Below, piece after piece: positions 41,052 to 49,904 of a stretch of DNA of 64,000 nt. Position 1 is the stretch's first letter, and every line of letters begins with the position of its first letter. The DNA is from Amycolatopsis acidiphila. GTDB taxonomy: Bacteria > Actinomycetota > Actinomycetes > Mycobacteriales > Pseudonocardiaceae. The notes beneath the pieces were generated by a model that was given only the letters and a program-made list of their open reading frames with translations, did not search any database and had not been told where the DNA came from. The stretch lies in NCBI RefSeq assembly GCF_021391495.1, contig NZ_CP090063.1, positions 2,542,001 to 2,606,000 on the forward strand, in the 5' to 3' direction. A program made the translations under genes and the position numbers.

Positions 41052-41968
41052 TGGCCACGGCCGCACCCGCCCGCCCGGCGATGGCGCCAGAGCAGGCCAC
41101 CCAGTCGCTCGGCGCGCGGCTGGCGGACCGCGGCATCGACCGGGCCCTGCTGCTGCTCATCCCGGCCGTCGCGATCGTCGGCCTGCTGTTCGTCTACCCG
41201 TTCGTCTACGGCGTGCTGATCTCGTTCAGCCCGGAAAACGGGGGAGCGTGGGCGAACTACCGCGACTTCTTCACCGACCCCTACCAGAGCCAGACCATCT
41301 GGTACACCGTGCGGCTCGCGCTGCCGGTGGCGGCGGCGAGCCTGCTGATCGCGCTGCCGCTGGCCTACCGGCTGCGCCGGGACTTCCGCGGCAAACGCGT
41401 CATCACGCTGCTGTTCCTGCTGCCGGTGACGCTGGGCAGCGTGGTGCTCTCGGAGGGGCTGACCACGATCTTCTCGCCGTCGGGCTGGGTCAACCTGGTG
41501 CTGGGCGGGATCGGCCTCGGCCCGGTCTCGGTGCTCTACAGCTACTGGGGCACGTTCGTCGCCGGGGTGCTGGGCATCGTGCCGCTGATGTTGCTGCTGC
41601 TCATCGGGTTCTTCGGCGGGATCGACCCCGCGCTGGAGGACGCGGCGGCGACCCTGGGCGCCGGGCGCACCGTGCGGTTCTGGCGGGTGACCTTCCCGCT
41701 GGTGCTGCCCGGGCTGGTCACCACGCTGAGCCTCGCGCTCGTCGAGGCGTTCGCGATCTTCCCCTCGGCGGTGCTGGTCGGCGAGCCCAACGCCTCGACC
41801 CACGTGCTGTCGATCCCCATCTACGAAGCCGCCCAGCAGCGGTTCGACTACTCGGCCGCCTCGGCCGACGCCACCATCATGGTGCTCGTCGAACTGCTCG
41901 TGCTGGGCCTGCTGACCGCACTCCGGACGCGCCTGTACCGGGGCGCCGCCAGCGGTGGAAAGGGCTGA
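41051..41968 (+). CDS. ABC transporter permease (CysT/PotB-like) 1
   Basis: 305-residue permease with six helices and the EAA loop DAAATLGAGRTVRFWRVTFP at about 200. ATG 41051 overlaps the ATPase stop; GTG 41048 is possible. It has the N-terminal LFVYPFVYGVLISF first helix typical of PotB/ThiP-like halves. Pairs with the next gene. Confidence 0.92.
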   Translation: MATAAPARPAMAPEQATQSLGARLADRGIDRALLLLIPAVAIVGLLFVYPFVYGVLISFSPENGGAWANYRDFFTDPYQSQTIWYTVRLALPVAAASLLIALPLAYRLRRDFRGKRVITLLFLLPVTLGSVVLSEGLTTIFSPSGWVNLVLGGIGLGPVSVLYSYWGTFVAGVLGIVPLMLLLLIGFFGGIDPALEDAAATLGAGRTVRFWRVTFPLVLPGLVTTLSLALVEAFAIFPSAVLVGEPNASTHVLSIPIYEAAQQRFDYSAASADATIMVLVELLVLGLLTALRTRLYRGAASGGKG

Positions 41969-41972
41969 GACC

Positions 41973-42860
41973 ATGACAACCACGCTCACCGCCCCGCCGG
42001 TCGTCGCCGGCCCGGCCGGAACCCGCCGCCGGGATCCCCGCAGGTTCACCCTCACCGGCGTGCTCACCTACACCGCCGCCGGCTGCTTCGTGCTCGTCCT
42101 GCTGGGCCTGTTCGCCGCCCTGATCCTGGAGTCGTTCGCCACGGCGTGGCGCGGCGGCTGGCTGCCTGCCGGGTTCACCGGCTCGTGGTTCGCGCAGGCC
42201 TGGAACGACCCCGCGTACGGGGTCTCGAGCCACCTGCTCACCACGTTCGAGATCGGCGTGAGCGTCATCGTGATCTCGGTGCTGGCCGGCGTGCCCGCCG
42301 CGTACGTGCTGGCCCGGCGCAGCTTCCCCGGCAAGTCGCTGGTCATGGTGCTGCTGGCGCTGCCGATCCTGCTGCCGCCGCTGACGTACGCCACCCAGCT
42401 GTCCTCGCTGATCTACACGATCGGGCTGGGCAGCACGCTGCCCGGCGTGATCCTGTCGAACCTGGTGCCCGCGCTGCCGTTCGTGATCCTGGTGATGACC
42501 CCGTTCGTCGAGCAGGTGCGGCCCGACGTCGAACAGGCCGCGCGGATGTGCGGGGCGAACACCTGGCACCTGTTCGGCCGGATCATCGGCCCGTTGCTGT
42601 TGCCCGGGGTGCTCGCCGCGAGCATCCTGACGCTGGTCCGGGTCTTCGGTGCGTTCGAGCTGACGTTCTTCGTGGCGGGCCCGCAGAGCCAGTCGCTGAT
42701 CGTCGCCGTGTTCGGCGCGGCGGCCAACCCGGCGGGCTCGGCGCCACCGCTCGTGGCGGCGATGGCCGTGTGCTACATGGCCACGTCACTGGTGGTGTTC
42801 GCGCTCGCACTGTCCTTTGTGAACCCGACGCAGATCGTCTCGCGCGAGAGGAAGTCATGA
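41973..42860 (+). CDS. ABC transporter permease (PotC-like) 2
   Basis: 295-residue permease with six helices; the EAA-type loop is EQAARMCGANTWHLFGRI. ATG 41973 follows GGAAAGGG with about 10 bases spacing; the upstream in-frame start at 41955 would overlap the previous gene. Its stop overlaps the cupin gene by 4 bp (ATGA), coupling the importer to the enzyme genes. Confidence 0.92.
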   Translation: MTTTLTAPPVVAGPAGTRRRDPRRFTLTGVLTYTAAGCFVLVLLGLFAALILESFATAWRGGWLPAGFTGSWFAQAWNDPAYGVSSHLLTTFEIGVSVIVISVLAGVPAAYVLARRSFPGKSLVMVLLALPILLPPLTYATQLSSLIYTIGLGSTLPGVILSNLVPALPFVILVMTPFVEQVRPDVEQAARMCGANTWHLFGRIIGPLLLPGVLAASILTLVRVFGAFELTFFVAGPQSQSLIVAVFGAAANPAGSAPPLVAAMAVCYMATSLVVFALALSFVNPTQIVSRERKS

Positions 42861-43588
42861 CCGAGCAACCGCTGCTGCCCGGGGGAGTGGGCCTGTCCCG
42901 GCTGCGGGTGTACCCGTGGGACACCGCCGACGGCCTGCACGGCGGCTCGCCGCACCTGCACCTGACCTGCACCGAGTGCTACTGCGTGCTCGGCGGCACC
43001 GGCGAGCTGCACACCCTGACGGCCGAAGGCCTGCGGAAGGTCTCGCTCGCCGCGGGGGACGCGGTGTGGTTCACCCCGGGCACCATCCACCGCGCGGTGA
43101 ACACCGGCGATCTGCGGGTGCAGGTCGTGATGCAGAACGACGGGCTGCCCGAGGCCGGGGACGCGGTGCTGACCTTCCCGCCGGAGTACCTGGCGAGTCC
43201 GCAAACGTATGCGTCGGTCGCGTCGCTGGGCAACGGCGGGGCCGCGGAGCGGGAGGAGCGTGCCCGCCGCAGGCGGGACCTCGCGATCGCCGGGTTCGGC
43301 GAACTCGTCGCCGGCGGCCCGCGAGCACTGGAGGAGTTCCACGCCGCCGCCGTCGCCCTCGTGCGGGACAGGCTCGACGAGTGGGAGAAGGCCTGGCGGG
43401 AGAAGGCGCTGGCGGCGGCGAAACGGACCGGCGCGCAGATCGAAGCGTTGCGCCGCGGCGACGGCAGCCATCTGCGGGAGGCCACCGTCGCCCGGCTCGC
43501 CGCCCCGCCGGAAAGCGCCTTCGGCATGTGCGGCTACCTCGCGCCCTATCCCCGCGAAGGCGCGACCACCCCGCCTGCCGGGACCTGA
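42857..43588 (+). CDS. Cupin protein with helical C-terminal extension
   Basis: 243 residues. The N-terminal cupin (about 20-100) has GSPHLHLTCTECYCVLGGTG and FTPGTIHRAVN, providing the His/Glu metal site. The C-terminal 130 residues are mostly charged helix (EREERARRRRDLAIAGFGEL, then RDRLDEWEKAWREKALAAAK). Similar cupins sit in sugar-acid and inositol-like clusters and may isomerise a sugar; the actual role is unknown. Translationally coupled to the permease. Confidence 0.78.
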   Translation: MTEQPLLPGGVGLSRLRVYPWDTADGLHGGSPHLHLTCTECYCVLGGTGELHTLTAEGLRKVSLAAGDAVWFTPGTIHRAVNTGDLRVQVVMQNDGLPEAGDAVLTFPPEYLASPQTYASVASLGNGGAAEREERARRRRDLAIAGFGELVAGGPRALEEFHAAAVALVRDRLDEWEKAWREKALAAAKRTGAQIEALRRGDGSHLREATVARLAAPPESAFGMCGYLAPYPREGATTPPAGT

Positions 43589-43608
43589 TGCCTGGCAGGA
43601 TCGGGCCC

Positions 43609-44691
43609 ATGGACACCGGCTCCGGGCAGACCGGCCGCCGGGCCCGCCCCGCGCGGCCCCGGTCGTCGGTGACGCTGCTCGACGTCGCCCGCGCCGCCGG
43701 GGTGTCCCTCGCGACGGCCTCGCGCGTGGTCAACGGCAGCGTGAGCCGCCGTCCCGCGCCCGAGCTGATCAAGAAGGTCACCGAGGCGGCCGAACGGCTC
43801 GGCTACAGCGCGAACGCGTCCGCGCAGGCGATCGCGCGCGGCGTGAACTCCGTGGTGGGGCTGATCGTCTCCGACATCGCCGACCCGTACTTCTCCTCGA
43901 TCGCGGCCGGGGTGACCGCCGAGGCCGAGGAGCAGGGCCTGCTGGTGACCCTGGCCAGCACCAAGGGCCGGCCGATGCGCGAGGTCGAGTACCTCGGCGC
44001 GCTGCGCCGCCAGCGGCCGATGGCGATCCTGCTGGTCGGCAGCCGCCGGGCCGACCCCGCGGCGGAGCAGCGGCTGATCCAGGAGCTGCGGGCGTTCCGC
44101 GAGGACGGCGGGCGGGCCGCGGCGGTCAGCCAGCCGACGCTGCAGATCGACACCGTCGCGGTGCGCAACGCCGAGGGCGCCGCCGACCTGGCCCGCGCAC
44201 TGGTCGCGCAGGGCCACACCCGGTTCGGCGTGCTCAGCGGGCCCGCGGACCTGCAGACGGCGGCGGAGCGGGTGACCGGTTTCCGCGGCGGCCTGCGCGG
44301 CACCGGGGCGCGGCTGGCGGCGCGCAACCTGCAGCACGGCGAGTTCACCAGGGACGGCGGCCAGCAGGCCGCGCGGGAGCTGCTGGAGCGGTCCCCGGAC
44401 ATCGGCTGCCTGTTCGCGGTCAACGACGTCATGGCCATCGGCGCGATGGCCGGCGCCAGGGAGTTGGGCTACCGCGTGCCCGAGGACCTGGCGATCGCCG
44501 GGTTCGACGACATCCCGTCCGCGGCGGACACGTTTCCCCCGCTCAGCACGGTGCGGATCGACCTGGAGGCGGTCGGGCGGGACGCCATGCGGTTCGTGCT
44601 GGAGCAGTCCGGTGCCGCCGCGCCGCGGGTGAAGTACGTGACCGGCGACGTCATCCTCCGCGCCAGCACCGATCCGTCGCCCCCGGGCTGA
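43609..44691 (+). CDS. LacI-family transcriptional repressor of the Gfo/DUF993/PmoA regulon
   Basis: 360-residue LacI protein. The HTH reads SVTLLDVARAAGVSLATASR at about 22-41, and the effector domain contains GLIVSDIADPYFSSIAAGV and IAGFDDIPSAADTFPPLSTV. ATG 43609 has a CAGGA ribosome site; ATG 43588, which overlaps the cupin stop (TGATG), is an equally arguable start. It is embedded between the importer and enzyme operons, both preceded by matching GGGAAAGCG-type palindromes, so it is the likely repressor of the whole regulon. Confidence 0.92.
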   Translation: MDTGSGQTGRRARPARPRSSVTLLDVARAAGVSLATASRVVNGSVSRRPAPELIKKVTEAAERLGYSANASAQAIARGVNSVVGLIVSDIADPYFSSIAAGVTAEAEEQGLLVTLASTKGRPMREVEYLGALRRQRPMAILLVGSRRADPAAEQRLIQELRAFREDGGRAAAVSQPTLQIDTVAVRNAEGAADLARALVAQGHTRFGVLSGPADLQTAAERVTGFRGGLRGTGARLAARNLQHGEFTRDGGQQAARELLERSPDIGCLFAVNDVMAIGAMAGARELGYRVPEDLAIAGFDDIPSAADTFPPLSTVRIDLEAVGRDAMRFVLEQSGAAAPRVKYVTGDVILRASTDPSPPG

Positions 44692-44739
44692 CACCCGGTT
44701 TTGCCCCTTGCTCCGGGCGGGGCCCGGACTCTATGTTGG

Positions 44740-44753
44740 GGAAAGCGCTTTCC
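44740..44753 (+). promoter_or_regulatory. LacI-type operator before the Gfo/DUF993 operon
   Basis: The perfect 14-bp palindrome GGAAAGCGCTTTCC, in the 84-bp gap after the LacI gene, 22 bases before ATG 44776. GGAGG (44761-44765) is the ribosome site. Confidence 0.8.
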
Positions 44754-44775
44754 ACGATTTGGAGGCTGGAAGTTC

Positions 44776-45921
44776 ATGGACACCATCACCGTCGCGCTCA
44801 ACGGGGTCACCGGGCGGATGGGCTACCGTCAGCACCTGGTGCGTTCGATCCTCGCGATCCGCGACCAGGGCGGGCTCGACCTCGGCGAGGGCCGGAAGGT
44901 GCAGGTCGAGCCGGTGCTGGTCGGCCGCAACGAGGCGAAGTTGCGCGACATCGCCCAGCGGCACGACGTCAAGCGCTGGAGCACCGACCTGGCCGCCGTG
45001 CTCGCCGACGACGAGGTGCAGGTGTACTTCGACGCCCAGCTGACCTCGGCCCGCGGCGGCGCGCTCGCCGCCGCCATCGCCGCGGGCAAGCACATCTACA
45101 CCGAGAAGCCCGTCTCGACGACCGTCGAGGAGGCGGTCGCCCTGGCCCGCCAGGCCGCCGAGGCCGGGGTCACCGCGGGCGTCGTGCACGACAAGCTGTT
45201 CCTGCCCGGCCTGCTCAAACTCCGGCGCCTGGTCGAGGGCGGCTTCTTCGGCCGCATCCTGTCCGTGCGCGGCGAGTTCGGCTACTGGGTGTTCGAGGGC
45301 GACTGGCAGGAGGCGCAGCGACCCAGCTGGAACTACCGCATCGAGGACGGCGGCGGGATCGCCGTCGACATGCTCTGCCACTGGAACTACGTGCTGGAGA
45401 ACCTGTTCGGCCGGGTTCGCAGTGTCTCCGCGGCCGCGGTGACGCACGTGCCGACGCGCTGGGACGAGAGCGGGAACGCCTACGACGCGACGGCGGACGA
45501 CGCCGCGTACGCCATCTTCCAGCTCGACGGCGGTGTCATCGCCCAGATCAACTCCTCCTGGTGCGTCCGCGTGCACCGCGACGAGCTGGTCGAGTTCCAG
45601 GTGGACGGGACCGAGGGCAGCGCCGTCGCCGGCCTGCGCGACTGCGTGGTCCAACACCGGGCGCAAACCCCGAAGCCGGTCTGGAACCCCGACCTGCCCG
45701 CGGCCTTCGACTTCCGCGCCGGCTGGTCCCAGGTGCCCGACAACGACGAGTTCGACAACGGGTTCAAGGCGCAGTGGGAGCTGTTCCTGCGCGACGCGCT
45801 CGCCGGGCGGCCACACGTCTACGACCTGATGTCCGGCGCGCGCGGGATCAACCTGGCCCAGGCCGGGCTCGCCGCCTCGGAGCAACGGCGGTGGGTCGAC
45901 CTGCCGGAGCTGTCGCTGTGA
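44776..45921 (+). CDS. Gfo/Idh/MocA-family oxidoreductase 1
   Basis: 381-residue NAD(P)-dependent dehydrogenase. The N-terminal Rossmann segment reads TVALNGVTGRMGYRQHLVRS, an atypical GxxGRMG form; HIYTEKPVSTTVEEAV contains the conserved EKP; EDGGGIAVDMLCHWNYVLEN supplies the catalytic D/H region. It probably oxidises a hydroxyl of a sugar or cyclitol to a keto group. ATG 44776 lies under the LacI operator; GTGA overlap with the DUF993 gene. Confidence 0.92.
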   Translation: MDTITVALNGVTGRMGYRQHLVRSILAIRDQGGLDLGEGRKVQVEPVLVGRNEAKLRDIAQRHDVKRWSTDLAAVLADDEVQVYFDAQLTSARGGALAAAIAAGKHIYTEKPVSTTVEEAVALARQAAEAGVTAGVVHDKLFLPGLLKLRRLVEGGFFGRILSVRGEFGYWVFEGDWQEAQRPSWNYRIEDGGGIAVDMLCHWNYVLENLFGRVRSVSAAAVTHVPTRWDESGNAYDATADDAAYAIFQLDGGVIAQINSSWCVRVHRDELVEFQVDGTEGSAVAGLRDCVVQHRAQTPKPVWNPDLPAAFDFRAGWSQVPDNDEFDNGFKAQWELFLRDALAGRPHVYDLMSGARGINLAQAGLAASEQRRWVDLPELSL

Positions 45922-47075
45922 GCGCCGTGACGATCCCGGTGGACGGCGGCGTCCGCCGGATCACCCTGGGCGAACCGGGGGACTGGCCGAAACCGGCCGC
46001 CCCCGCGCAGAGCCGGGTGGCCTACGCGGCGGCGCACGTCGTCGCGGATCCCCGTGGCGACAACGGGTTCGGCGCCCCGGCGGTGCTCGACTGGGAGTCC
46101 ACACTCGCGTTCCGGCGGCACCTGTTCTCCTACGGCCTCGGCGTCGCCGAGGCGATGGACACCGCGCAGCGCAACATGGGCCTGGACTGGGCGGTGACGC
46201 AGGAGCTGATCCGCCGCAGCGCGCGGCAGGCCCTCGACAGCGGTGCGCGGATCTGCGCGGGGGCCGGGACCGACCACCTGCCCGCCGATGTGCGGTCCCT
46301 CGGCGACGTGGCCGCCGGGTACGAGGAGCAGCTGGCGGTCGTCGAGGGTGCGGGCGCGCGGCCGGTGCTGATGGCGAGCCGGCAGCTCGCCCGCCTCGCG
46401 CGCACGCCGGAGGACTACCTGACGGTGTACGACCGGGTGCTGCGGCAGGTGCGCGGGCCGGTGATCCTGCACTGGCTGGGGGAGATGTTCGACCCACAGC
46501 TGGCCGGTTACTGGGGCTCGAGCGATCTGGCGAAGGCGACCCAGACCGTGCTGGGGCTGGTGCGCGAGCACGCCGACGTGATCGACGGGATCAAGACCTC
46601 GCTGCTGGACATCGAGCACGAGGTCGGCCTGCGGCGCGCGCTGCCGCCGGAAGTCCGGCTCTACACCGGCGACGACTTCCACTACGACGAGCTCATCGAA
46701 GGCGACGAACACGGGCACAGCGACGCGTTGCTCGGCGCGTTCGCGGCGATCACCCCCGCCGCCTCCGCCGCGCTGGCGGCGCTCGACCGGGACGACCACC
46801 AGGCCTACGCGGCCGCGCTGAAGCCGACGGTCGCCTTGTCCCGGCACGTGTTCGGCGCGCCGACCCAGTACTACAAGACGGGCATCGCCTTCCTGGCCTG
46901 GCTTTCCGGGCACCAGCCGGGGTTCGTCATGGTCGGCGGGCTGCAGAGCGCGCGTGGCCTGGTGCACCTGGGCGAGGTGTTCCGGCTGGCCGACGAGGCC
47001 GGGTTGTTCCCCGACCCGGAGCTGGCGGCGCGCCGGATGCGCGGGCTGCTCGAGGTGAGCGGGGTGGCGCAATGA
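45918..47075 (+). CDS. DUF993 family protein (aldolase-like TIM barrel)
   Basis: 385-residue protein of the DUF993 family, related to dihydrodipicolinate synthase-type aldolases. Landmarks are VAYAAAHVVADPRGDN, DWESTLAFRRHLFSYGLGV, QRNMGLDW and ILHWLGEMFDPQLAGYWGS; a Lys in DGIKTSLLD is a candidate Schiff base. It regularly neighbours Gfo/Idh/MocA dehydrogenases and sugar-isomerase-like TIM barrels, as here, so it probably cleaves or rearranges the keto-sugar they make. No experimentally defined reaction is known to me. Confidence 0.87.
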   Translation: MSAVTIPVDGGVRRITLGEPGDWPKPAAPAQSRVAYAAAHVVADPRGDNGFGAPAVLDWESTLAFRRHLFSYGLGVAEAMDTAQRNMGLDWAVTQELIRRSARQALDSGARICAGAGTDHLPADVRSLGDVAAGYEEQLAVVEGAGARPVLMASRQLARLARTPEDYLTVYDRVLRQVRGPVILHWLGEMFDPQLAGYWGSSDLAKATQTVLGLVREHADVIDGIKTSLLDIEHEVGLRRALPPEVRLYTGDDFHYDELIEGDEHGHSDALLGAFAAITPAASAALAALDRDDHQAYAAALKPTVALSRHVFGAPTQYYKTGIAFLAWLSGHQPGFVMVGGLQSARGLVHLGEVFRLADEAGLFPDPELAARRMRGLLEVSGVAQ

Positions 47076-47893
47076 GGTTGTCGGTCAACCAGATCACCGT
47101 GGCCGGTCGCGACACCCGCGAGCTGGTCGAAGGCTGTGTGCGGCATGGCATCCCGGCGGTCGGGCTGTGGCGGGAGCCGGTGGCCGAGGCCGGGATCGAG
47201 GAGGTCGCGAAGCTCGTCGCGGACGCCGGGATCCGGGTGTCCTCCTTGTGCCGTGGCGGTTTCTTCACCGGCGGGGACCGGGCGGCGCTGGAGGACAACC
47301 TGCGTGCCCTCGACGAGGCGGCCGCTCTCGGCGCCCCGTGCCTGGTGCTCGTCGCCGGCGGCTTGCCCGCCGGATCCAAGGACCTGCCGGGCGCGCGCGC
47401 CAAGGTGATGGCGGCGCTGGAGTTCCTCGCGCCCGAGGCCGGGGCGCGCGGGGTCCGGCTCGCGGTGGAGGCGCTGCACCCGATGTTCTGCGCCGACCGC
47501 GCCGTCGTCTCCACCCTCGGCCAGGCGCTCGCGCTGGCCGAGCCGTTTCCCGCGGAGCAGGTCGGCGTCGTCGTCGACACCTACCACCTGTGGTGGGACC
47601 CGCGGCTGGCCGAGGACCTGCCGCGCACGGCCGGGCGCATCGCGAGCTACCAGGTGTCCGACTGGTGCCTGCCGCTCGCCGCCGACACCCTGCGCTCGCG
47701 TGGGCTGCCTGGCGACGGTCACATCGACCTGCCGGCCTTCACCCGCGACGTGAGCCGGCTCGGCTACACCGGCGACGTCGAGGTCGAGGTCATGAACGCC
47801 GAGGTCGCCGCAAGGCCGCTCGACGATGTGCTCGCCGACCTCGTCCGCCGGCACCGCGAGCTGATCGCCCCGCACCTCCAGGAGCAGCGATGA
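47072..47893 (+). CDS. Sugar phosphate isomerase/epimerase-like TIM-barrel protein
   Basis: 273-residue AP-endonuclease-2/xylose-isomerase-like barrel: LSVNQITVAGRDTRELVEGC at the start, metal-site Glu in LAVEALHPMF, VVDTYHLWWDP (Asp/His), and VEVEVMNAEV at the C-terminus. It catalyses isomerisation, epimerisation or dehydration of a keto-sugar or inosose. 4-bp overlaps on both sides tie it to the DUF993 and second dehydrogenase genes. Confidence 0.9.
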   Translation: MRLSVNQITVAGRDTRELVEGCVRHGIPAVGLWREPVAEAGIEEVAKLVADAGIRVSSLCRGGFFTGGDRAALEDNLRALDEAAALGAPCLVLVAGGLPAGSKDLPGARAKVMAALEFLAPEAGARGVRLAVEALHPMFCADRAVVSTLGQALALAEPFPAEQVGVVVDTYHLWWDPRLAEDLPRTAGRIASYQVSDWCLPLAADTLRSRGLPGDGHIDLPAFTRDVSRLGYTGDVEVEVMNAEVAARPLDDVLADLVRRHRELIAPHLQEQR

Positions 47894-48978
47894 AGCCCTT
47901 CCGCGCCGCCATCGTCGGCACCGGCAACATCGCCCGCCGGCACGCCGAGTCGCTGCGCCGGATCGCCGAGGAGACCGGCGAGGTCGCGCTCGTCGCCGCT
48001 GCCGACACCGACCCGGACCGGCTGGCCGCCTTCACCGCCGAGTTCGGCATCGAGGCCGGCTACGCCGACGCCGAAGCCCTGTTCGCCGGCACCGAGGCCG
48101 ACCTGGTGCACATCTGCACCCCGCCGGGCGCGCACGTGCCGGTGGCGCTGGCCGCGCTGGAGGCGGGCAGCCACGTCGTCGTCGAGAAGCCGGCCACGCT
48201 CACCCTCGCCGAGTTCGACCGGCTCATCGAGGCCGAGAAGCAGACCGGCAGGTACGTCGCGACCGTGTCGCAGCACCGCTTCGGCTCCGGCGCGCTGCGC
48301 ATCCGCGAGCTGCTCCGCTCGGGCATCGCGGGCAGGCCGCTGCTCGCGCTGTGCAACACCACCTGGTTCCGCGACCAGGCCTACTTCGACGTCGAGTGGC
48401 GTGGCCGCTGGGACACCGAGGGCGGCGGCCCGACGATGGGCCACGGCATCCACCAGATCGACCTGATGCTCTCGATCCTGGGGGAGTGGACGTCGGTGAG
48501 CGCGCTGGCCCGGCAGCAGGCCAGGGTGATGGAGACCGAGGACCTGTCGCTGGCCCACGTCGAGTTCGCCGGTGGCGCCGTCGCCTCGGTGGTCAACAGC
48601 ATCCTGTCCCCGCGCGAGGAGAGCTACCTGCGCTTCGACTTCGAGCACGCGACCGTCGAGCTGACCCACCTCTACGGCTACACCGACGCGGACTGGCGGG
48701 TGACCCCGGCGCCCGGGCACGAGGAGGAGGTGACCGCGGCCTGGGCAGCGGGACCGTCCCAGGTGCGCAGCGAGCACCTGGCGCAGTTCCGCGAGGTCGT
48801 CCGGGCGCTGCGGGACGGCACCGCCCCTCCGGTGTCCACTTCGGACGCCCGCCCGACTCTGCAGCTGATCGCCGGGATCTACGCCTCGGCGTTCACCAGG
48901 TCCGCCGTGCGGCCCGGCGACCTCGGCCCCGAGTCGCCGTTCTACCGGTTCATGCAGGGCGCCGGGCCGGTGTGGTGA
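47890..48978 (+). CDS. Gfo/Idh/MocA-family oxidoreductase 2
   Basis: 362-residue dehydrogenase with a classic Rossmann start (RAAIVGTGNIARRHAESL), HVVVEKPATLTLAEFDRLI with the EKP motif, and GGPTMGHGIHQIDLMLSILG in place of the usual GGGALLDxGxH. It is only distantly related to oxidoreductase 1, suggesting a second oxidation step or a redox cycle (3-keto intermediate formed and later reduced). Overlaps both neighbours by 4 bp. Confidence 0.93.
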   Translation: MKPFRAAIVGTGNIARRHAESLRRIAEETGEVALVAAADTDPDRLAAFTAEFGIEAGYADAEALFAGTEADLVHICTPPGAHVPVALAALEAGSHVVVEKPATLTLAEFDRLIEAEKQTGRYVATVSQHRFGSGALRIRELLRSGIAGRPLLALCNTTWFRDQAYFDVEWRGRWDTEGGGPTMGHGIHQIDLMLSILGEWTSVSALARQQARVMETEDLSLAHVEFAGGAVASVVNSILSPREESYLRFDFEHATVELTHLYGYTDADWRVTPAPGHEEEVTAAWAAGPSQVRSEHLAQFREVVRALRDGTAPPVSTSDARPTLQLIAGIYASAFTRSAVRPGDLGPESPFYRFMQGAGPVW

Positions 48979-49543
48979 GCGGGCTCGCCCTGCACCACGA
49001 CGAGGACGCCGCGGTCTCGGTCGCCTGGCGCGGCACGGAGCTGTTCCGCTACGTGCACGTGCCGGGCGAGCCCGCGCTGGAGTCGCCGAAGCCGTTCCTG
49101 CACCCGATGCGCAGCCTCGCCGGGGACGTGGTGAGCCTCTACCGGCCGCACGACCACATCTGGCACAAGGGCCTGTACCTGGGCGTGGCGAACTACGGCG
49201 AGCACAACGTGTGGGGCGGGCACACGTGGGTCCCCGGCGAGGGCTACCGGACCTGGGACGACCACGGCCGGATCCGGCACGAGTCCTTCGACCGGCTCCA
49301 GCTGTCCGGCGGCGTGGTCCGGATCGTCGAACGGCTGTGCTGGGAAGGCGCGGACTCACCCGACTTCCCTCCCGCGCAGGAGGTCCGCTCGTTGTCGGTG
49401 CACGTCGACGGGGACGCGTGGGTGCTCGACTTCGCCGGCGAGCTGACCAACGTCGCGGACCGTCCCGTCGTGCTGGGCAGCCCGACCACGAAGGGGCGCC
49501 CGCAGGCCGGCTACGGCGGCCTGTTCTGGCGCGGGCAGCCGCG

Positions 49544-49695
49544 GGTCGGCGCCCAGATCCGCGAAGACCAGCGTGCTGCGGCGGTCGCTCTCGTCGTGCC
49601 GGCCGCGCATCGCCATCCACCGCCCGTCCGCGCCCATCAGCTCGTCGCCGCCGACGCCACCGGGCACCACGACCTCGGCGCTGCCGGCGAACGAG
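49544..49695 (-). other. Inverted DNA segment within the PmoA-like gene 1
   Basis: On the minus strand this 152-bp piece reads as the central part of the PmoA-like protein, collinear with residues about 194-242 of paralog 2 (GDELMG, GRHD, STVVFTD there). It is flanked by the inverted pentamers CCGCG (49539-49543) and CGCGG (49696-49700). Turning it around restores WRGQPRSFAGSAEVVV across the left junction; the right junction would still need two extra bases to keep frame. Confidence 0.82.
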
Positions 49696-49864
49696 CGCGG
49701 ATCGCGCCGCTGGTTCGTGCGCGTGAACCCGTACGCGTGCCTGGGCTCGGCGCCGTTCTTCGACACCGAGTACACGTTCGAGCCGGGGGACACCCTCCGG
49801 CTGCACTACCGGGTGGCCGTCGCGAACGGCCTGCTCGACCCCGCCACGTGCGCCGCACTGGCTG

Positions 49865-49878
49865 GGAAAGCGCTTTCC
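49865..49878 (+). promoter_or_regulatory. LacI-type operator inside the end of PmoA-like gene 1
   Basis: A second perfect GGAAAGCGCTTTCC palindrome, 26 bases before the GTG of PmoA-like gene 2 and within the last codons of gene 1. It suggests an internal, separately repressed promoter for gene 2 and the GH5 gene. Confidence 0.65.
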
Positions 49879-49904
49879 GGAACCGCCGAGGAGAAGGGAC
49901 AGCC

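Noticed and set aside
49557..49699. GATCCGCG/CGCGGATC as the recombination sites of the inverted segment
   Set aside because: Although these 8-mers flank the region, inverting between them does not rejoin the protein frames, whereas the outer CCGCG/CGCGG pair restores the left junction.
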